DNA from: Halomonas sp. 25-S5
GTDB lineage: Bacteria > Pseudomonadota > Gammaproteobacteria > Pseudomonadales > Halomonadaceae
DNA: 64,000 nucleotides
Direction: 5' to 3'
NCBI RefSeq assembly: GCF_029889845.1
Contig: NZ_JARANV010000011.1
Coordinates: 53,889 to 117,888, forward strand
Every line of letters starts with the position of its first letter. Within the stretch, counting starts at the first letter, position 1. The notes under the pieces were generated by a model. That model was not told the DNA's origin. It saw only the letters and a program-made list of their open reading frames with translations, and did no database searches. Position numbers and translations under genes: made by a program. This document shows positions 7,648 to 19,112 of this stretch, one piece after another.

Positions 7648-8310
7648 GTGAACGACGTATCCCCAGGCAACGGAAGCGTGCTGGTCTTCGATTTCGATGG
7701 CGTGATCCTCGATTCGGCGATTCTCAAGCGCCAGGCCTTCGCCGACCTCTACGACGACGAACCGGAGAAGAACCGCCGGGCCGTGGTCGCCTATCTCAAC
7801 CGTCGCGGAGGACAGCCGCGGGAGGTCAAGTTCCGCCACATCGAAGGCCAGATCCTGGGCCGCGATGCCGGAGAATCCCGTATCCAGGAGCTCTGTCGGC
7901 GCTTCAAGGCCCATGTCGAACAGCGCCTGCTCGAAGCACCGGCCATTCCCGGCGCGCTCGAGTTCCTGGAACGCTGGCGGGGGCACCTGCCGCTCTACCT
8001 GCTCTCGGCCACGCCGGAGCCCGAGCTCAAGACCATCACCGCACGGCGTAGACTGGATCGCTATTTCGTGGAGGTGATCGGCGCGCCGCCCGACAAGGTC
8101 AACGGCCTGCGCAACCTGCTGGCGCGCCGTGGTCACGTTCCCGCGGATACCGTGATGATCGGCGACTCCTACAATGACTACCGTGCCGCACGCTCCAACG
8201 GTACGGCCTTCATCGGCGTGACCGCCGACCCCACCGCCTCGCCCTTTCCCGATGACGTGATCACCACCGTCGACCTGACGGGGCTGGAGATGGCCCTGTC
8301 AAAGCTGTAG
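7648..8310 (+). CDS. HAD-family hydrolase
   Basis: Haloacid-dehalogenase-like phosphatase with all core motifs: VFDFDGVILDS near the N-terminus (nucleophile and acid aspartates), LLSATP as motif II, and VMIGDSYNDY as the metal-binding motif IV. About 220 aa with a cap insertion after motif I, as in phosphoglycolate-phosphatase-like members. The substrate is not evident. I prefer the GTG at 7648, which has GGAG 7 bases upstream; an in-frame ATG at 7633 and TTG at 7624 lie within or against the preceding terminator. No operon partner. Confidence 0.8.
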   Translation: MNDVSPGNGSVLVFDFDGVILDSAILKRQAFADLYDDEPEKNRRAVVAYLNRRGGQPREVKFRHIEGQILGRDAGESRIQELCRRFKAHVEQRLLEAPAIPGALEFLERWRGHLPLYLLSATPEPELKTITARRRLDRYFVEVIGAPPDKVNGLRNLLARRGHVPADTVMIGDSYNDYRAARSNGTAFIGVTADPTASPFPDDVITTVDLTGLEMALSKL

Positions 8311-8386
8311 CGCCACCCGCCTCTCCTCGCACCATCGCAAAACATCCAGTCTGGTCAGATTGGCCCTGGAGGCAACTGTCATTGCC

Positions 8387-8435
8387 AGGCGGGCCTGCAG
8401 ACAATACGGATCAACAATATATTCGAGGCCCGCCT
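8387..8435. repeat. 10-bp inverted repeat in the HAD–ilvE gap
   Basis: AGGCGGGCCT (8387–8396) and AGGCCCGCCT (8426–8435) are perfect complements around 29 nt of AT-rich sequence. It lies in the 298-bp gap 8311–8608, which contains no gene. Confidence 0.6.
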
Positions 8436-8463
8436 CGGGGCGAGGGAGCTTGCCGGACCGCAG

Positions 8464-8563
8464 ACGCAAGGCGCCCCGCCTGCGGGTGACAGCGCAGATG
8501 AAGAAGGCCTACGGCGTGGAGTCCACGCAAGGCGCCCCGCCTGCGGGTGACAGGCGGGGCGCC
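8464..8563. terminator. duplicated 29-bp element forming the ilvE terminator
   Basis: A 29-bp sequence (8464–8492) recurs exactly at 8525–8553. In the second copy GGCGCCCCGCC (8531–8541) pairs perfectly with GGCGGGGCGCC (8553–8563), giving an 11-bp stem between the convergent HAD and ilvE genes, probably a bidirectional terminator. The first copy lacks the second arm and looks like a partial duplication. Confidence 0.7.
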
Positions 8564-8608
8564 GGGCTTTCACTCCCGCAGGGGCCGGAAGTGGGAGGGG
8601 GCGGGGTA

Positions 8609-9532
8609 TCAGGCCACCGGCGTCAACCAGCTGGCATCGATGGCCTGCTTGCCGCGCACCACGTCGAAGTAGAGCGACTGAATCTTCTCGGTGATCGGGC
8701 CTCGACGGCCCTCGCCGATGGTGCGGCCGTCGAGTTCACGAATCGGCAGCACCTCGGCGGCGGTGCCGGTGAAGAAGGCCTCGTCGGCGATGTAGATCTC
8801 GTCGCGGGTGATCAGCTTCTCGCGCAGCTCAAAGCCCAGGTGCTCGGCCATGTGAAGCACGGTGTTGCGGGTGATGCCGTTGAGGCAGGAGGTCAGCATC
8901 GGCGTGTAGATGACGCCGTTCTTGACCATGAAGAGGTTCTCGCCGGAGCCCTCGGCGGCATAGCCCTGAGGGTCGAGCAGCAGCGCCTCGTCATAGCCGC
9001 CGCGCTGGGCCTCGGCCAGCGCCATCATCGAGTTGATGTACTGGCCGTTGGCCTTGGCACGGGTCATGGCGATATTGACGTGGTGCCGAGTGAACGAGGA
9101 GGTCTGCACCTTGATGCCGAGCTCGCGGGCCTCGGGCGACATGTAGGAGGGCCACTCCCAGGCGGCGACGATCAGGTGGGTCTTGAGGTTGTCGGCGCGC
9201 AGGCCCATCCCCTCGCTGCCGAAGAACACCATGGGGCGCAGGTAGGCCTCGTCGAGGCCATTCTCGCGCACCGCGGCACGCTGGGCCTCGTTGATCTGCT
9301 CCTTGCTGAAGGGCATGTGCATGCCGAGGATCTTGGCCGAATCGAACAGGCGGTCGGTGTGCTCCTTGAGCCGGAAGATGGCCGCGCCCTTATCGGTCGC
9401 GTAGGCGCGCACGCCCTCGAAGCAGCCCATGCCGTAGTGCAGGGTGTGGGTCAGTACGTGCACCTGGGCATCGCGCCAGGGAACCAGTTCGCCGTCGAAC
9501 CAGATGAGACCGTCTCGGTCAGCCATCGACAT
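8609..9532 (-). CDS. ilvE: branched-chain amino acid aminotransferase
   Basis: PLP-dependent fold-IV transaminase of valine, leucine and isoleucine metabolism, 307 aa. The PLP lysine is K160 in RAKANGQYINS. Other family signatures are GMGCFEGVRAY at about 34–44, the DEALLLDPQGYAAEGSGENLF stretch in the middle (given here only as a landmark), and FFTGTAAEV for phosphate binding near the C-terminus. It is a single gene upstream of glnE's 3' side, separated by about 60 bp. Two close ATGs (9532, 9526) are possible; the first has AAAGGA at a suitable distance. Confidence 0.95.
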   Translation of the reverse strand: MSMADRDGLIWFDGELVPWRDAQVHVLTHTLHYGMGCFEGVRAYATDKGAAIFRLKEHTDRLFDSAKILGMHMPFSKEQINEAQRAAVRENGLDEAYLRPMVFFGSEGMGLRADNLKTHLIVAAWEWPSYMSPEARELGIKVQTSSFTRHHVNIAMTRAKANGQYINSMMALAEAQRGGYDEALLLDPQGYAAEGSGENLFMVKNGVIYTPMLTSCLNGITRNTVLHMAEHLGFELREKLITRDEIYIADEAFFTGTAAEVLPIRELDGRTIGEGRRGPITEKIQSLYFDVVRGKQAIDASWLTPVA

Positions 9533-9594
9533 AATCTACGTCCTTTCATCTTCTAAATCGTGGAAACGGGAAACCCGCGGGAACCCACCCGCGC

Positions 9595-12588
9595 TCAGTG
9601 ACCTTGCGGTTCGAGCAGGCGTTGCCAGAGCTCGACGACGGCCTCGCGATGCGCCCGAAATGCGTCGTTGCGACCGCGCCCGGCCCCGCCGGTCAGGGCC
9701 GCCCGGTGGGCGGCCGTGCGACAGGCGAGATAGGCCTCGCGCAGCCGCTGGCAATCCTGGCTCGGCAGGCGATCGGTCGCTTCGAGAGTCTCCAGAATAC
9801 GAATATTGTCGCTGTACGCCAATAGCTCGAGGGTATCATGCGCCATAGAGAGCACCGCGAACTGGCACAAGAACTCGATGTCGACCATCCCGCCGGGGTC
9901 GTGCTTGAGGTCGAACTCGCCCTTCCCGCTCTTGCCGCCCAGGTGGTCGCGCATCTTGTGGCGCATCTTCACCACCTCCTCGCGCAGCGCCTCGAGGTCC
10001 CGCTCTCGGCCGAGGATCTCGCCGCGAATCGCGTCGAAGCGCTCGGCCAGGCGCGGATGGCCGGCCACCACCCGGGCTCGCACCAGGGCCTGGTGCTCCC
10101 AGGTCCAGGCCTGCTCGCGCTGGTAGTCGGCGAAGGCCGAGAGCGTCGAGACCAGCAGCCCCGAGTTGCCCGAGGGGCGCAGCCGCATGTCCACCTCGTA
10201 GAGACTGCCCGCCGGTGTCACCGCGGTGAGCAAGTGGATGATGCGCTGGCCCAGCCGGGTGAAGAAGATCGCGTTGTCGATCGGACGCTTGCCGTCGGTG
10301 GCCCCCTGGGTGGCGCCGTCATGGAGGAACACCAGGTCCAGGTCGGAGCTGTAGCCCAGCTCGATGCCGCCGAGCTTGCCGTAGCCGACCACCAGGAATT
10401 CGGGCTCGCTGCCGCAGCGCCCCTCCTCGCGACGTTCCGGAAAGCCGTGCTTGCGGGTCAGGTGCTTCCAGGCCATGGCCAGCACCGCCTCCAGGACCAC
10501 CTCGGCGATATAGGTGAGATAGTCGCTGACCTTCATCAGGTGGCGGGTGCCGGCGATGTCGGAGGCCGCTACGTGCAGCACCTGGGCATGCTTGAAGACC
10601 CGCAGGGCCTCGAGCTGGGCCTCCTCGTCATCCTCGGGAAGCCGCCCCAGGGCCTGGCGCAGCTCATCGGCCAGGCGCTGCTTGTCGGCGGGGGTGTAGA
10701 GGGTCTCGGGCGTCAGCAGTTCGTCGAGCAGGATGGGATGGCGGGCGAGCTGGGCGGCGATCCAGGGACTGGCGCTGCACAGCTTCATCAGGTGTCCCAG
10801 GACATCCGGGTTCTCGCGCAGCAGCGCCAGGTAGGCGGTGCGTCGCAACACCGCCTCGACCAGTGGCAGCACCCGCTCCAGGGCGATGTCCGGGGTCTCG
10901 CTGGCGACCACGGCATCGAGCAGCAGCGGTATCAGCGCCTCGAGTCGCTCGAAGCCGATGCGCTGCATGGCCTGCACCTGGCGGGACTGGCGCAGTGTCT
11001 GCAGCCGGCGCAGGGCGGCATCCGGCTCCGCCAGGCCGGCTTCCTCGAGCAGCTCCCGGGCCTCGTCCTGCTCCAGCTCGCCGCGCCACAGCGCGCGCCA
11101 CTCCTCCAGGCCGACGGCACCGGCCGGCTGGTCGGCGTCATCGGTGTCCTCCACCTCCTCCTCGGGCTCGGCGATCACCGCGTCGAAGTGCCGGCGCACT
11201 CGCTCGCGCACCTCGTCGAGGCGGGCCATTACCGCCGGCCAGTCCTCCATGTCGAGCGCCAGGGCCACCCGCTCGCGGTCGATGTCGTCGTCAGGCAGGG
11301 TCTGGGTCTGGCGATCCTCCAGGGCCTGCAGCACATGCTCCAGGTCGCGCAGGAGGACGTAGTCGGGCATCAGCTCGTCGATCACCTCCCGGGGCAGCAG
11401 GCCAAGCTCGGGCAGGCGCTCCAGGGCGGTCTTCAGCGAAGTGACCTGCAACTCGGTGTCACGGCCACCGCGGATCAACTGGAAGGCCTGGACCACGAAC
11501 TCGACCTCGCGGATGCCCCCGGGACCGAGCTTGATGTTGCCCTGCATGCCCTTGCGCCGGACCTCGCGGTTGATCATCGACTTGAGCTCGCGCAGCGACT
11601 CGATGGCGCCGAAGTCCAGGTACTTGCGATAGACGAAAGGGTGCAGGCTCGACAGCAGCTCGGCGCCCGCGCCCAGGTCGCCAGCGACGGGTCTGGCCTT
11701 GAGCATGGCGTAACGCTCCCACTCGCGCCCCTGGTCCTGGTAGTAGCCGGCCAGCGAGGAGAAGCTTCCCACCAGGGGGCCGCCATCGCCCAGCGGGCGC
11801 AGGCGCATGTCGACGCGAAAGGCGAAGCCGTCGGCGGTCACCGCGTCCAGAGCGGTGATCAGCTTCTGGCCGAGCTTGGTGAAATACTCCTGGTGCTCCA
11901 GGGGCTTGCGCCCGCCCTCGGTCTCACCCTTCTCGGGGAAGGCGAAGATCAGGTCGATGTCGGAGGAGAGGTTCAGCTCGCCGGCGCCGAGCTTGCCCAT
12001 GCCCAGCACCACCAGCCGCTGCTCACTGCCGTCGCGCCGCGCGGCGGGCCGCCCCCAGCGCGGCGCGAAATGGGCCTCGAGCCAGGCCAGGGCCCCCTCC
12101 AGGCAGGTCTCGGCGAGCCGCGATACGGCGCCGCTGGTTGCCCACATGTCGAGATCCGGGGGGCGAGTCAGGTCACGCCAGACGATGCCCAGCATGCGGG
12201 CACGACGAAAGCGGCGGATGGCGCCATGCAGGGCCGCCTCGTCCTCGGCAGCCTCCAGCCGCTCGTCGAGCCAATCGCGCAGGGCTTCCGCGGAGGGCGT
12301 CGCGTCCAGCTCGCCGCTGGCATCCAGGTGCAACAGCCACTCCGGATAGCGCACCAGGGTCTCGGCGGCGAAGGTCGAGACGGCCAGCACCCGCGCCAGT
12401 TGACGGCGCCGCGCATCCGACAGCGCCAGCCAGTCCTCCCGCGGGGAGTCGCTGCCGTTCATGTCGGCCAGGTTGTCGGCCTGCTCCAGCGCGCTCGCCA
12501 GCCGGTCACGGGCATGTGCCAGGGGAGCCCTCAGGGGCTCGGGAATATCATCCAGCGGCAGGAAGTCATCGGGCAGGGCCATGGGCAT
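9595..12588 (-). CDS. glnE: bifunctional glutamine synthetase adenylyltransferase/adenylyl-removing enzyme
   Basis: Controls glutamine synthetase by adding or removing AMP in response to PII and glutamine. The 997-aa length fits. Two nucleotidyltransferase domains are visible: the N-terminal one with VLGMGKLGAGELNLSSDID and the C-terminal one with VVGYGKLGGIELGYSSDLD, separated by a regulatory helical region rich in glutamate and aspartate. The gene lies alone between ilvE and dgkA on the minus strand. An alternative start two codons later (MALPDD) cannot be excluded because no strong ribosome site is present. Confidence 0.95.
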   Translation of the reverse strand: MPMALPDDFLPLDDIPEPLRAPLAHARDRLASALEQADNLADMNGSDSPREDWLALSDARRRQLARVLAVSTFAAETLVRYPEWLLHLDASGELDATPSAEALRDWLDERLEAAEDEAALHGAIRRFRRARMLGIVWRDLTRPPDLDMWATSGAVSRLAETCLEGALAWLEAHFAPRWGRPAARRDGSEQRLVVLGMGKLGAGELNLSSDIDLIFAFPEKGETEGGRKPLEHQEYFTKLGQKLITALDAVTADGFAFRVDMRLRPLGDGGPLVGSFSSLAGYYQDQGREWERYAMLKARPVAGDLGAGAELLSSLHPFVYRKYLDFGAIESLRELKSMINREVRRKGMQGNIKLGPGGIREVEFVVQAFQLIRGGRDTELQVTSLKTALERLPELGLLPREVIDELMPDYVLLRDLEHVLQALEDRQTQTLPDDDIDRERVALALDMEDWPAVMARLDEVRERVRRHFDAVIAEPEEEVEDTDDADQPAGAVGLEEWRALWRGELEQDEARELLEEAGLAEPDAALRRLQTLRQSRQVQAMQRIGFERLEALIPLLLDAVVASETPDIALERVLPLVEAVLRRTAYLALLRENPDVLGHLMKLCSASPWIAAQLARHPILLDELLTPETLYTPADKQRLADELRQALGRLPEDDEEAQLEALRVFKHAQVLHVAASDIAGTRHLMKVSDYLTYIAEVVLEAVLAMAWKHLTRKHGFPERREEGRCGSEPEFLVVGYGKLGGIELGYSSDLDLVFLHDGATQGATDGKRPIDNAIFFTRLGQRIIHLLTAVTPAGSLYEVDMRLRPSGNSGLLVSTLSAFADYQREQAWTWEHQALVRARVVAGHPRLAERFDAIRGEILGRERDLEALREEVVKMRHKMRDHLGGKSGKGEFDLKHDPGGMVDIEFLCQFAVLSMAHDTLELLAYSDNIRILETLEATDRLPSQDCQRLREAYLACRTAAHRAALTGGAGRGRNDAFRAHREAVVELWQRLLEPQGH

Positions 12589-12649
12589 CTCGCATCCGGT
12601 TCTCGAATGCCTCCAGCATAGCGAAGCCTGCCCCGCCCCATAACCCGGC

Positions 12650-13021
12650 CTAGCCGAGGAATTTCTGCCAGGCCAGTAACCCCCAGGTCAGGCCGGCGAT
12701 GAACAGCGACAGCATCACCGCCGCCGAGCCGATGTCCTTGGCACGGCCCGAGAGCTCGTGGTGCTCGCTGCCGATGCGGTCCACCACGTTCTCGATGGCG
12801 CTGTTGAGCAGTTCCACGATCAGCACCAGCAGGCAGCTGCCCGCCAGCAGGATCCACTCCACCGGTCCCTGGCCGACCCACCAGGCCAGCGGCAGCAGGA
12901 CCACGCAGACCCCGAGCTCCTGGCGGAAGGCGGCCTCGTTGCGAAAGGCCGCCCTGAGCCCCTTGAGGGAGTAGCGGGTGGAGTGCACCAGGTGCTGCCA
13001 GCCGGTGTGTCCTGGCTTCAT
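12650..13021 (-). CDS. dgkA: diacylglycerol kinase
   Basis: Small integral membrane kinase (123 aa) that recycles diacylglycerol to phosphatidic acid. Three hydrophobic segments follow an amphipathic N-terminus. Conserved residues include the NEAAFRQE segment (about 29–36) and LLNSAIENVVDRIG in the second half, which supply the active-site glutamates and asparagine. It follows dacB after 18 bp on the same strand and may be co-transcribed with it; glnE lies downstream. Confidence 0.93.
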   Translation of the reverse strand: MKPGHTGWQHLVHSTRYSLKGLRAAFRNEAAFRQELGVCVVLLPLAWWVGQGPVEWILLAGSCLLVLIVELLNSAIENVVDRIGSEHHELSGRAKDIGSAAVMLSLFIAGLTWGLLAWQKFLG

Positions 13022-13039
13022 GTCGCGAGATCCGGAATA

Positions 13040-14473
13040 TCAGTGGGCATCGATCATCTCCTCGAGGTCGGCGGCCAGCGGCTCGAGCACCTGCTGCCAG
13101 TTGAGCCAGGGGGTGTTCGCGGTACCGTTGACGAGCGCCGCGAACACGCCCCACTGCCCGCTGCGGGTGCGGAAGTAGCCGCCCACGGCGCGCACCGCCA
13201 CTGGCTGGTTGAGGGTGCCGGTCTTGAGCATGACATGCTGCTGGAAGGTCGTTGATCCGCGGCGCAGGTAGCGCATCACGCCGTTGGCTGGCAACTGCAG
13301 GGCAGCGACGAAGCTGGGAAAGAGCGCCGGCCGGCGGTACATGCTCTCCAGCAGGGCGGTGATGCCCGCCGCCGAGGTGCGGTTCTCCGGGGTCAGGCCA
13401 CTGCCGCTGCGCAGGGTCACGGGACCGTGACCGGGAAGGCCGGCCACGAAGGCCTCCAGTGCCCTGCCGGCCTGCACCAGACCGGCGCGGGGAGATTCCA
13501 CCAGATTCAGCGCCAGCTGGTCGGCCATGAAGTTGTTGGAGTAGTTGAGGGTGCGCAGCAGCAGCTCCTGCAGCGGCTCGCTCTCCACCTCGGCCAGGGA
13601 ACGGGCCTCGGCCGGCGGCTCGGTGGCAGCCACGCCGGCACCGTCACGCACGCCGATTCCGGCCTGTTCCAGCATCGCCAGGAGAGTGGCCGCGCTCTGG
13701 CGCGCCGGGTCTGAACTGGCCCGGTAGATGGGCCGGGGCCGGGCATTGGTGGAGATCTGCCCGCTCACCACCATGACGTCGCCGCTGTCACGCAGCACAC
13801 GCTCGGCATTGAGCCGGGTGCCGCTGTCGTCGGGCTTGGTCTCGACGCGGTTGTCGATCCCGACGATCGGCGCCTGGCTGTCGCAGCTGGTGATGCGGGC
13901 GGGGTCGCCGGGCACGGTGGCCGGAGCCACACTGACGCACCAGCTGCCATAGTTCACGCCAGCCGAGGAGAGCAACGCACTGTAAGCATTGGCCACCCGG
14001 GAATGGGCCTGGCAACGGTCGGTGGTGATGCACTCTACCGGGCCGTATCGCCACTGGCTGATCACCAGCCGGCCGTCGACGCGCCGCACCCCGGCCTGAT
14101 GGAGGCGTTGCACCAGGCGCCACAGATCCTCGCTGGTCAGCATCGGGTCGCCCCCGCCGTCGAGCACCAGATTACCGTGCAGCACCCCGTCCGCATCAGG
14201 CTCGGCCAGGCTCACCAGCCGGGTGGTGAACCGGTGCTGGGGGCCCCAGCGCTCCAGTGCCGCCGCCGCCAGGTAGACCTTGGACACCGAGGCCGGTGAC
14301 AGCTGGCGCTCGGGCTCGATGGCACCCAGGGTCTCGCCGCTGCCCAGCAGACGCGCCTCGGCCCCAAGCAGGAAGCCCTTGTCGGCGAGCTCCGCCAGGC
14401 GGGTGAAGCCACTCGCCTGGGCGAACAGCGGCAGCAGCATCAGCAGGACGCAGAGCAGCGGGCGACGGCGCAT
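13040..14473 (-). CDS. dacB: D-alanyl-D-alanine carboxypeptidase/endopeptidase (PBP4 type)
   Basis: Periplasmic peptidoglycan hydrolase of the S13 family, 477 aa, with a signal peptide ending at about residue 20 (AQA). Active-site motifs are SVSK (S62–K65), SNN in NYSNNFMAD, and KTG in MLKTGTLN. The chosen ATG (14471–14473) has GGAGG 5 bases upstream; a longer frame to 14491 lacks a site. Conserved cysteines in CITTDRC and WCVS lie in the large inserted domain usual for PBP4. Forms a likely unit with dgkA. Confidence 0.92.
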   Translation of the reverse strand: MRRRPLLCVLLMLLPLFAQASGFTRLAELADKGFLLGAEARLLGSGETLGAIEPERQLSPASVSKVYLAAAALERWGPQHRFTTRLVSLAEPDADGVLHGNLVLDGGGDPMLTSEDLWRLVQRLHQAGVRRVDGRLVISQWRYGPVECITTDRCQAHSRVANAYSALLSSAGVNYGSWCVSVAPATVPGDPARITSCDSQAPIVGIDNRVETKPDDSGTRLNAERVLRDSGDVMVVSGQISTNARPRPIYRASSDPARQSAATLLAMLEQAGIGVRDGAGVAATEPPAEARSLAEVESEPLQELLLRTLNYSNNFMADQLALNLVESPRAGLVQAGRALEAFVAGLPGHGPVTLRSGSGLTPENRTSAAGITALLESMYRRPALFPSFVAALQLPANGVMRYLRRGSTTFQQHVMLKTGTLNQPVAVRAVGGYFRTRSGQWGVFAALVNGTANTPWLNWQQVLEPLAADLEEMIDAH

Positions 14474-14505
14474 GGAACCTCCAGGGAGCATGAAAGGCCC
14501 TCAGC

Positions 14506-14835
14506 TTAATGGGACGAGATGGAAGAGAACACCTGGATCACCACCACGCCACCAACGATCATGGCCAGGCCCAGCAGTGCCGGAAGGTCCGGCTTCTCGC
14601 CATAGACCAGGATGCCCACCAGAGTCACCAGCACGATGCCGAGCCCCGCCCAGAAGGCGTAGGCGATGCCCACCGGCATGGTGCGCAGCACCAAGGCGAG
14701 CAGGTAGAAGGCCAGGCCATAGCCGACCACCACCGTGACGCTGGGCCACAGTCGGGTGAAACCCGCCGAGGCCTTCAGCGCACTGGTGGCGATCACCTCT
14801 GCAACGATCGCCAGGGCCAGGAACAGGAACGTCAT
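14506..14835 (-). CDS. small multidrug resistance (SMR) efflux protein, EmrE-like
   Basis: 109-aa protein with four transmembrane helices. The first helix holds AEVIATSALK with the essential membrane glutamate (E13). GFTRLWPSV and GIAYAFWAGLGIVL match EmrE closely, including the conserved tryptophan in the third helix. The dual-topology dimer exchanges protons for cationic drugs or osmolytes. It overlaps the stop of the TrmB-like gene by one base, so the two may be co-translated. Confidence 0.9.
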   Translation of the reverse strand: MTFLFLALAIVAEVIATSALKASAGFTRLWPSVTVVVGYGLAFYLLALVLRTMPVGIAYAFWAGLGIVLVTLVGILVYGEKPDLPALLGLAMIVGGVVVIQVFSSISSH

Positions 14836-15551
14836 CAGCCCTCCTCCCCGGCGGCCGGCAGCGCGCCCCCGGGCACCAGACCGGGGTCGTGGGGAAGCTC
14901 GGCCACCAGCCGCCAGAGCGCCTGCCCGCTGGCATCGTACTTCTGCTCGAAGGGCGTCAGGCAGGCCTCGCCCGGCACGAAGGGTTCCGCCTCGGTCGCC
15001 ACCCCGGTGACCTGGGTCACCGCCAGGGCGAACTCTTCCGCGTAGAGCCGCCAGTTGGAGCGCAGCTCCAGCCGGCCGCCCAGCGCCAGGATCACCGGCA
15101 GCACCGGATGCCCCTGCCAGCGCATCTTCAGGTGTGCGGCCTTGGGGTAGGGGTTGGGGTAGAGCAGGAAGTGACGCGCCGGGCGCCAGCCGGCGTCCAG
15201 GGCCAGGCGCCAGAAGTCCACCAGGTCGGCGCGCACCAGAAGGGCATTGTCCGGCAGCGGGCCGTGATCCCGGGAGAGACGATCGGCGCTACGGTCGACG
15301 CCGATCACCGCGGCGGCCGGGTCCTGCTCGGCCAGCCGGCGCGTCGAGAGCCCCACGCCGCATCCCGCATCCAGGATCAATGACGCCCCATTGCGGTGCT
15401 CGAGCCAGTCCCGGGCCCGGTCAAAGGCCTCACGGGTGTGCGCGGCGAGTGGCTTGCGCAGGGGGTGCGCCAGGGCCCGCGCCACGCGGCGGGGCAGGTC
15501 CTGGTGGGGGCCGGTCTGGCGGCTGACGATGGATCGCGAACGGGCAGTCAT
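14835..15551 (-). CDS. TrmB-like SAM-dependent methyltransferase
   Basis: 238-aa class I methyltransferase. LILDAGCGVGLSTRRLAE is the SAM-binding motif I, GVDRS follows as the acidic strand, and YPNPYPKAAHLKMRW is a variant of the PDPWPK..H motif diagnostic of tRNA (guanine-N7)-methyltransferase TrmB. The changed motif (N and Y in place of D and W) and a long basic N-terminal extension make it a divergent branch, so methylation of G46 in tRNA is probable rather than certain. Divergent from fabY across 160 bp. Confidence 0.75.
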   Translation of the reverse strand: MTARSRSIVSRQTGPHQDLPRRVARALAHPLRKPLAAHTREAFDRARDWLEHRNGASLILDAGCGVGLSTRRLAEQDPAAAVIGVDRSADRLSRDHGPLPDNALLVRADLVDFWRLALDAGWRPARHFLLYPNPYPKAAHLKMRWQGHPVLPVILALGGRLELRSNWRLYAEEFALAVTQVTGVATEAEPFVPGEACLTPFEQKYDASGQALWRLVAELPHDPGLVPGGALPAAGEEG

Positions 15552-15712
15552 GGCAGCGGCTCGGCGGAAACGGAAAGGGCCAGCATTCTACCAGCCGCAA
15601 GCCCCCCGCGCAGGGGCCCCGGCATGACGCCGCCACGAGCCGGGTGCTATGATCCATGGCCTGACAGCGACACATGCAGCCACGATATCAACCGCACAAC
15701 GAGGAACCCGGC

Positions 15713-18108
<2,396 letters not shown>

Positions 18109-18127
18109 CCAGGAAACTCGGGATTAG

Positions 18128-18424
<297 letters not shown>

Positions 18425-18449
18425 CCCGTTCGACGCCAGCACGACCAAC

Positions 18450-18484
18450 GGCGCCCCGCTCATCGAGCGGGGCGCCTTGTTTTG
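18450..18484 (+). terminator. strong rho-independent terminator after the ferredoxin gene
   Basis: GGCGCCCCGCT (18450–18460), loop CATCG, AGCGGGGCGCC (18466–18476), then TTGTTTTG. Closes the fabY–coaD–ferredoxin unit. Confidence 0.92.
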
Positions 18485-18516
18485 TTCTCAAGGCATATCG
18501 ACAAAGCGGGATAACG

Positions 18517-18593
18517 CTGATTTATGTCGCGAACGACGACCCGACGCCTCGGCACCGCTGGCAGCCAGGATGGCGAGGACAGCAATAAATCAG
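18517..18593. repeat. 9-bp inverted repeat enclosing 59 nt
   Basis: CTGATTTAT (18517–18525) and ATAAATCAG (18585–18593) are exact complements. The enclosed segment has its own small stem CTGG-cag-CCAG (about 18558–18568). It lies in the gene-free stretch 18485–18601 between convergent genes. It could be a folded 3' UTR or a small mobile remnant. Confidence 0.5.
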
Positions 18594-18601
18594 TGTTTTC
18601 C

Positions 18602-18925
18602 CTACAGCTCGTCGGCGCGCCTGCTCACCTTGCAGCCCAGGCAGCGCCGGAAGGCCGCCTCGGCCGGAGTCTTGATCAGGGTCTCCGCCGCCTCGTCCAC
18701 GTTGCCGCCGAGAGCCGTGAACGGCAGCGACACCAGGAAGATCGCCGCACCACCGACCGTGGCCACCGCCAGCAGCGGCCGGGCGACGACCGCATCGGCG
18801 ATCATCGCCCCGCCGCTGGGCTGGGCCTCCATACGCTCTCCCTGTGCCACGGCCGGCAGGCTGCCCAGCAGCATCACCAGTGCCAGCATGGCGAACATCG
18901 TGCTCTTGCCCAGTCGCTTCATCAT
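18602..18925 (-). CDS. hypothetical secreted or membrane protein
   Basis: Not recognised. About 107 aa from the ATG at 18925, which has GGGAG upstream. A signal-peptide-like segment (residues 9–27, ending AVAQG) is followed by a second hydrophobic stretch (VARPLLAVATVGGAAIFLVSLPFTALGG split over about 46–72) and a charged tail containing RRCLGCK. The tail's CLGC pair suggests metal or redox contact but nothing more can be said. Single gene, convergent with the ferredoxin unit and divergent from the outer-membrane protein gene. Confidence 0.6.
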   Translation of the reverse strand: MMKRLGKSTMFAMLALVMLLGSLPAVAQGERMEAQPSGGAMIADAVVARPLLAVATVGGAAIFLVSLPFTALGGNVDEAAETLIKTPAEAAFRRCLGCKVSRRADEL

Positions 18926-19112
18926 CCTCGCTCCCTGCCCTGTCGCCTGGATTGTCGCCCTGCCGGCCGCCGCCGGACCATGGCATTCATTCGAATTAGC
19001 ACCTAGAATCATCGAGGTTACATCCTTTCACAGGATCTTACATCAGGGTAGCCGGCTTTTGCCGCTTGCCCAACTGCAGGCCCGCCTGCCCCAGCATGCA
19101 AAGGAGCGCATG

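Noticed and set aside
8464..8553. Two 29-bp direct repeats as a minimal CRISPR array
   Set aside because: Only two copies, part of a terminator stem, no cas genes or leader.
9838..12621. 927-codon open frame on the plus strand opposite glnE
   Set aside because: Exact antisense shadow of glnE in GC-rich DNA; no ribosome site and no recognisable domains.
13040..14491. Upstream start of dacB at 14491
   Set aside because: The later ATG at 14473 has a GGAGG site at correct spacing and starts the signal peptide directly.
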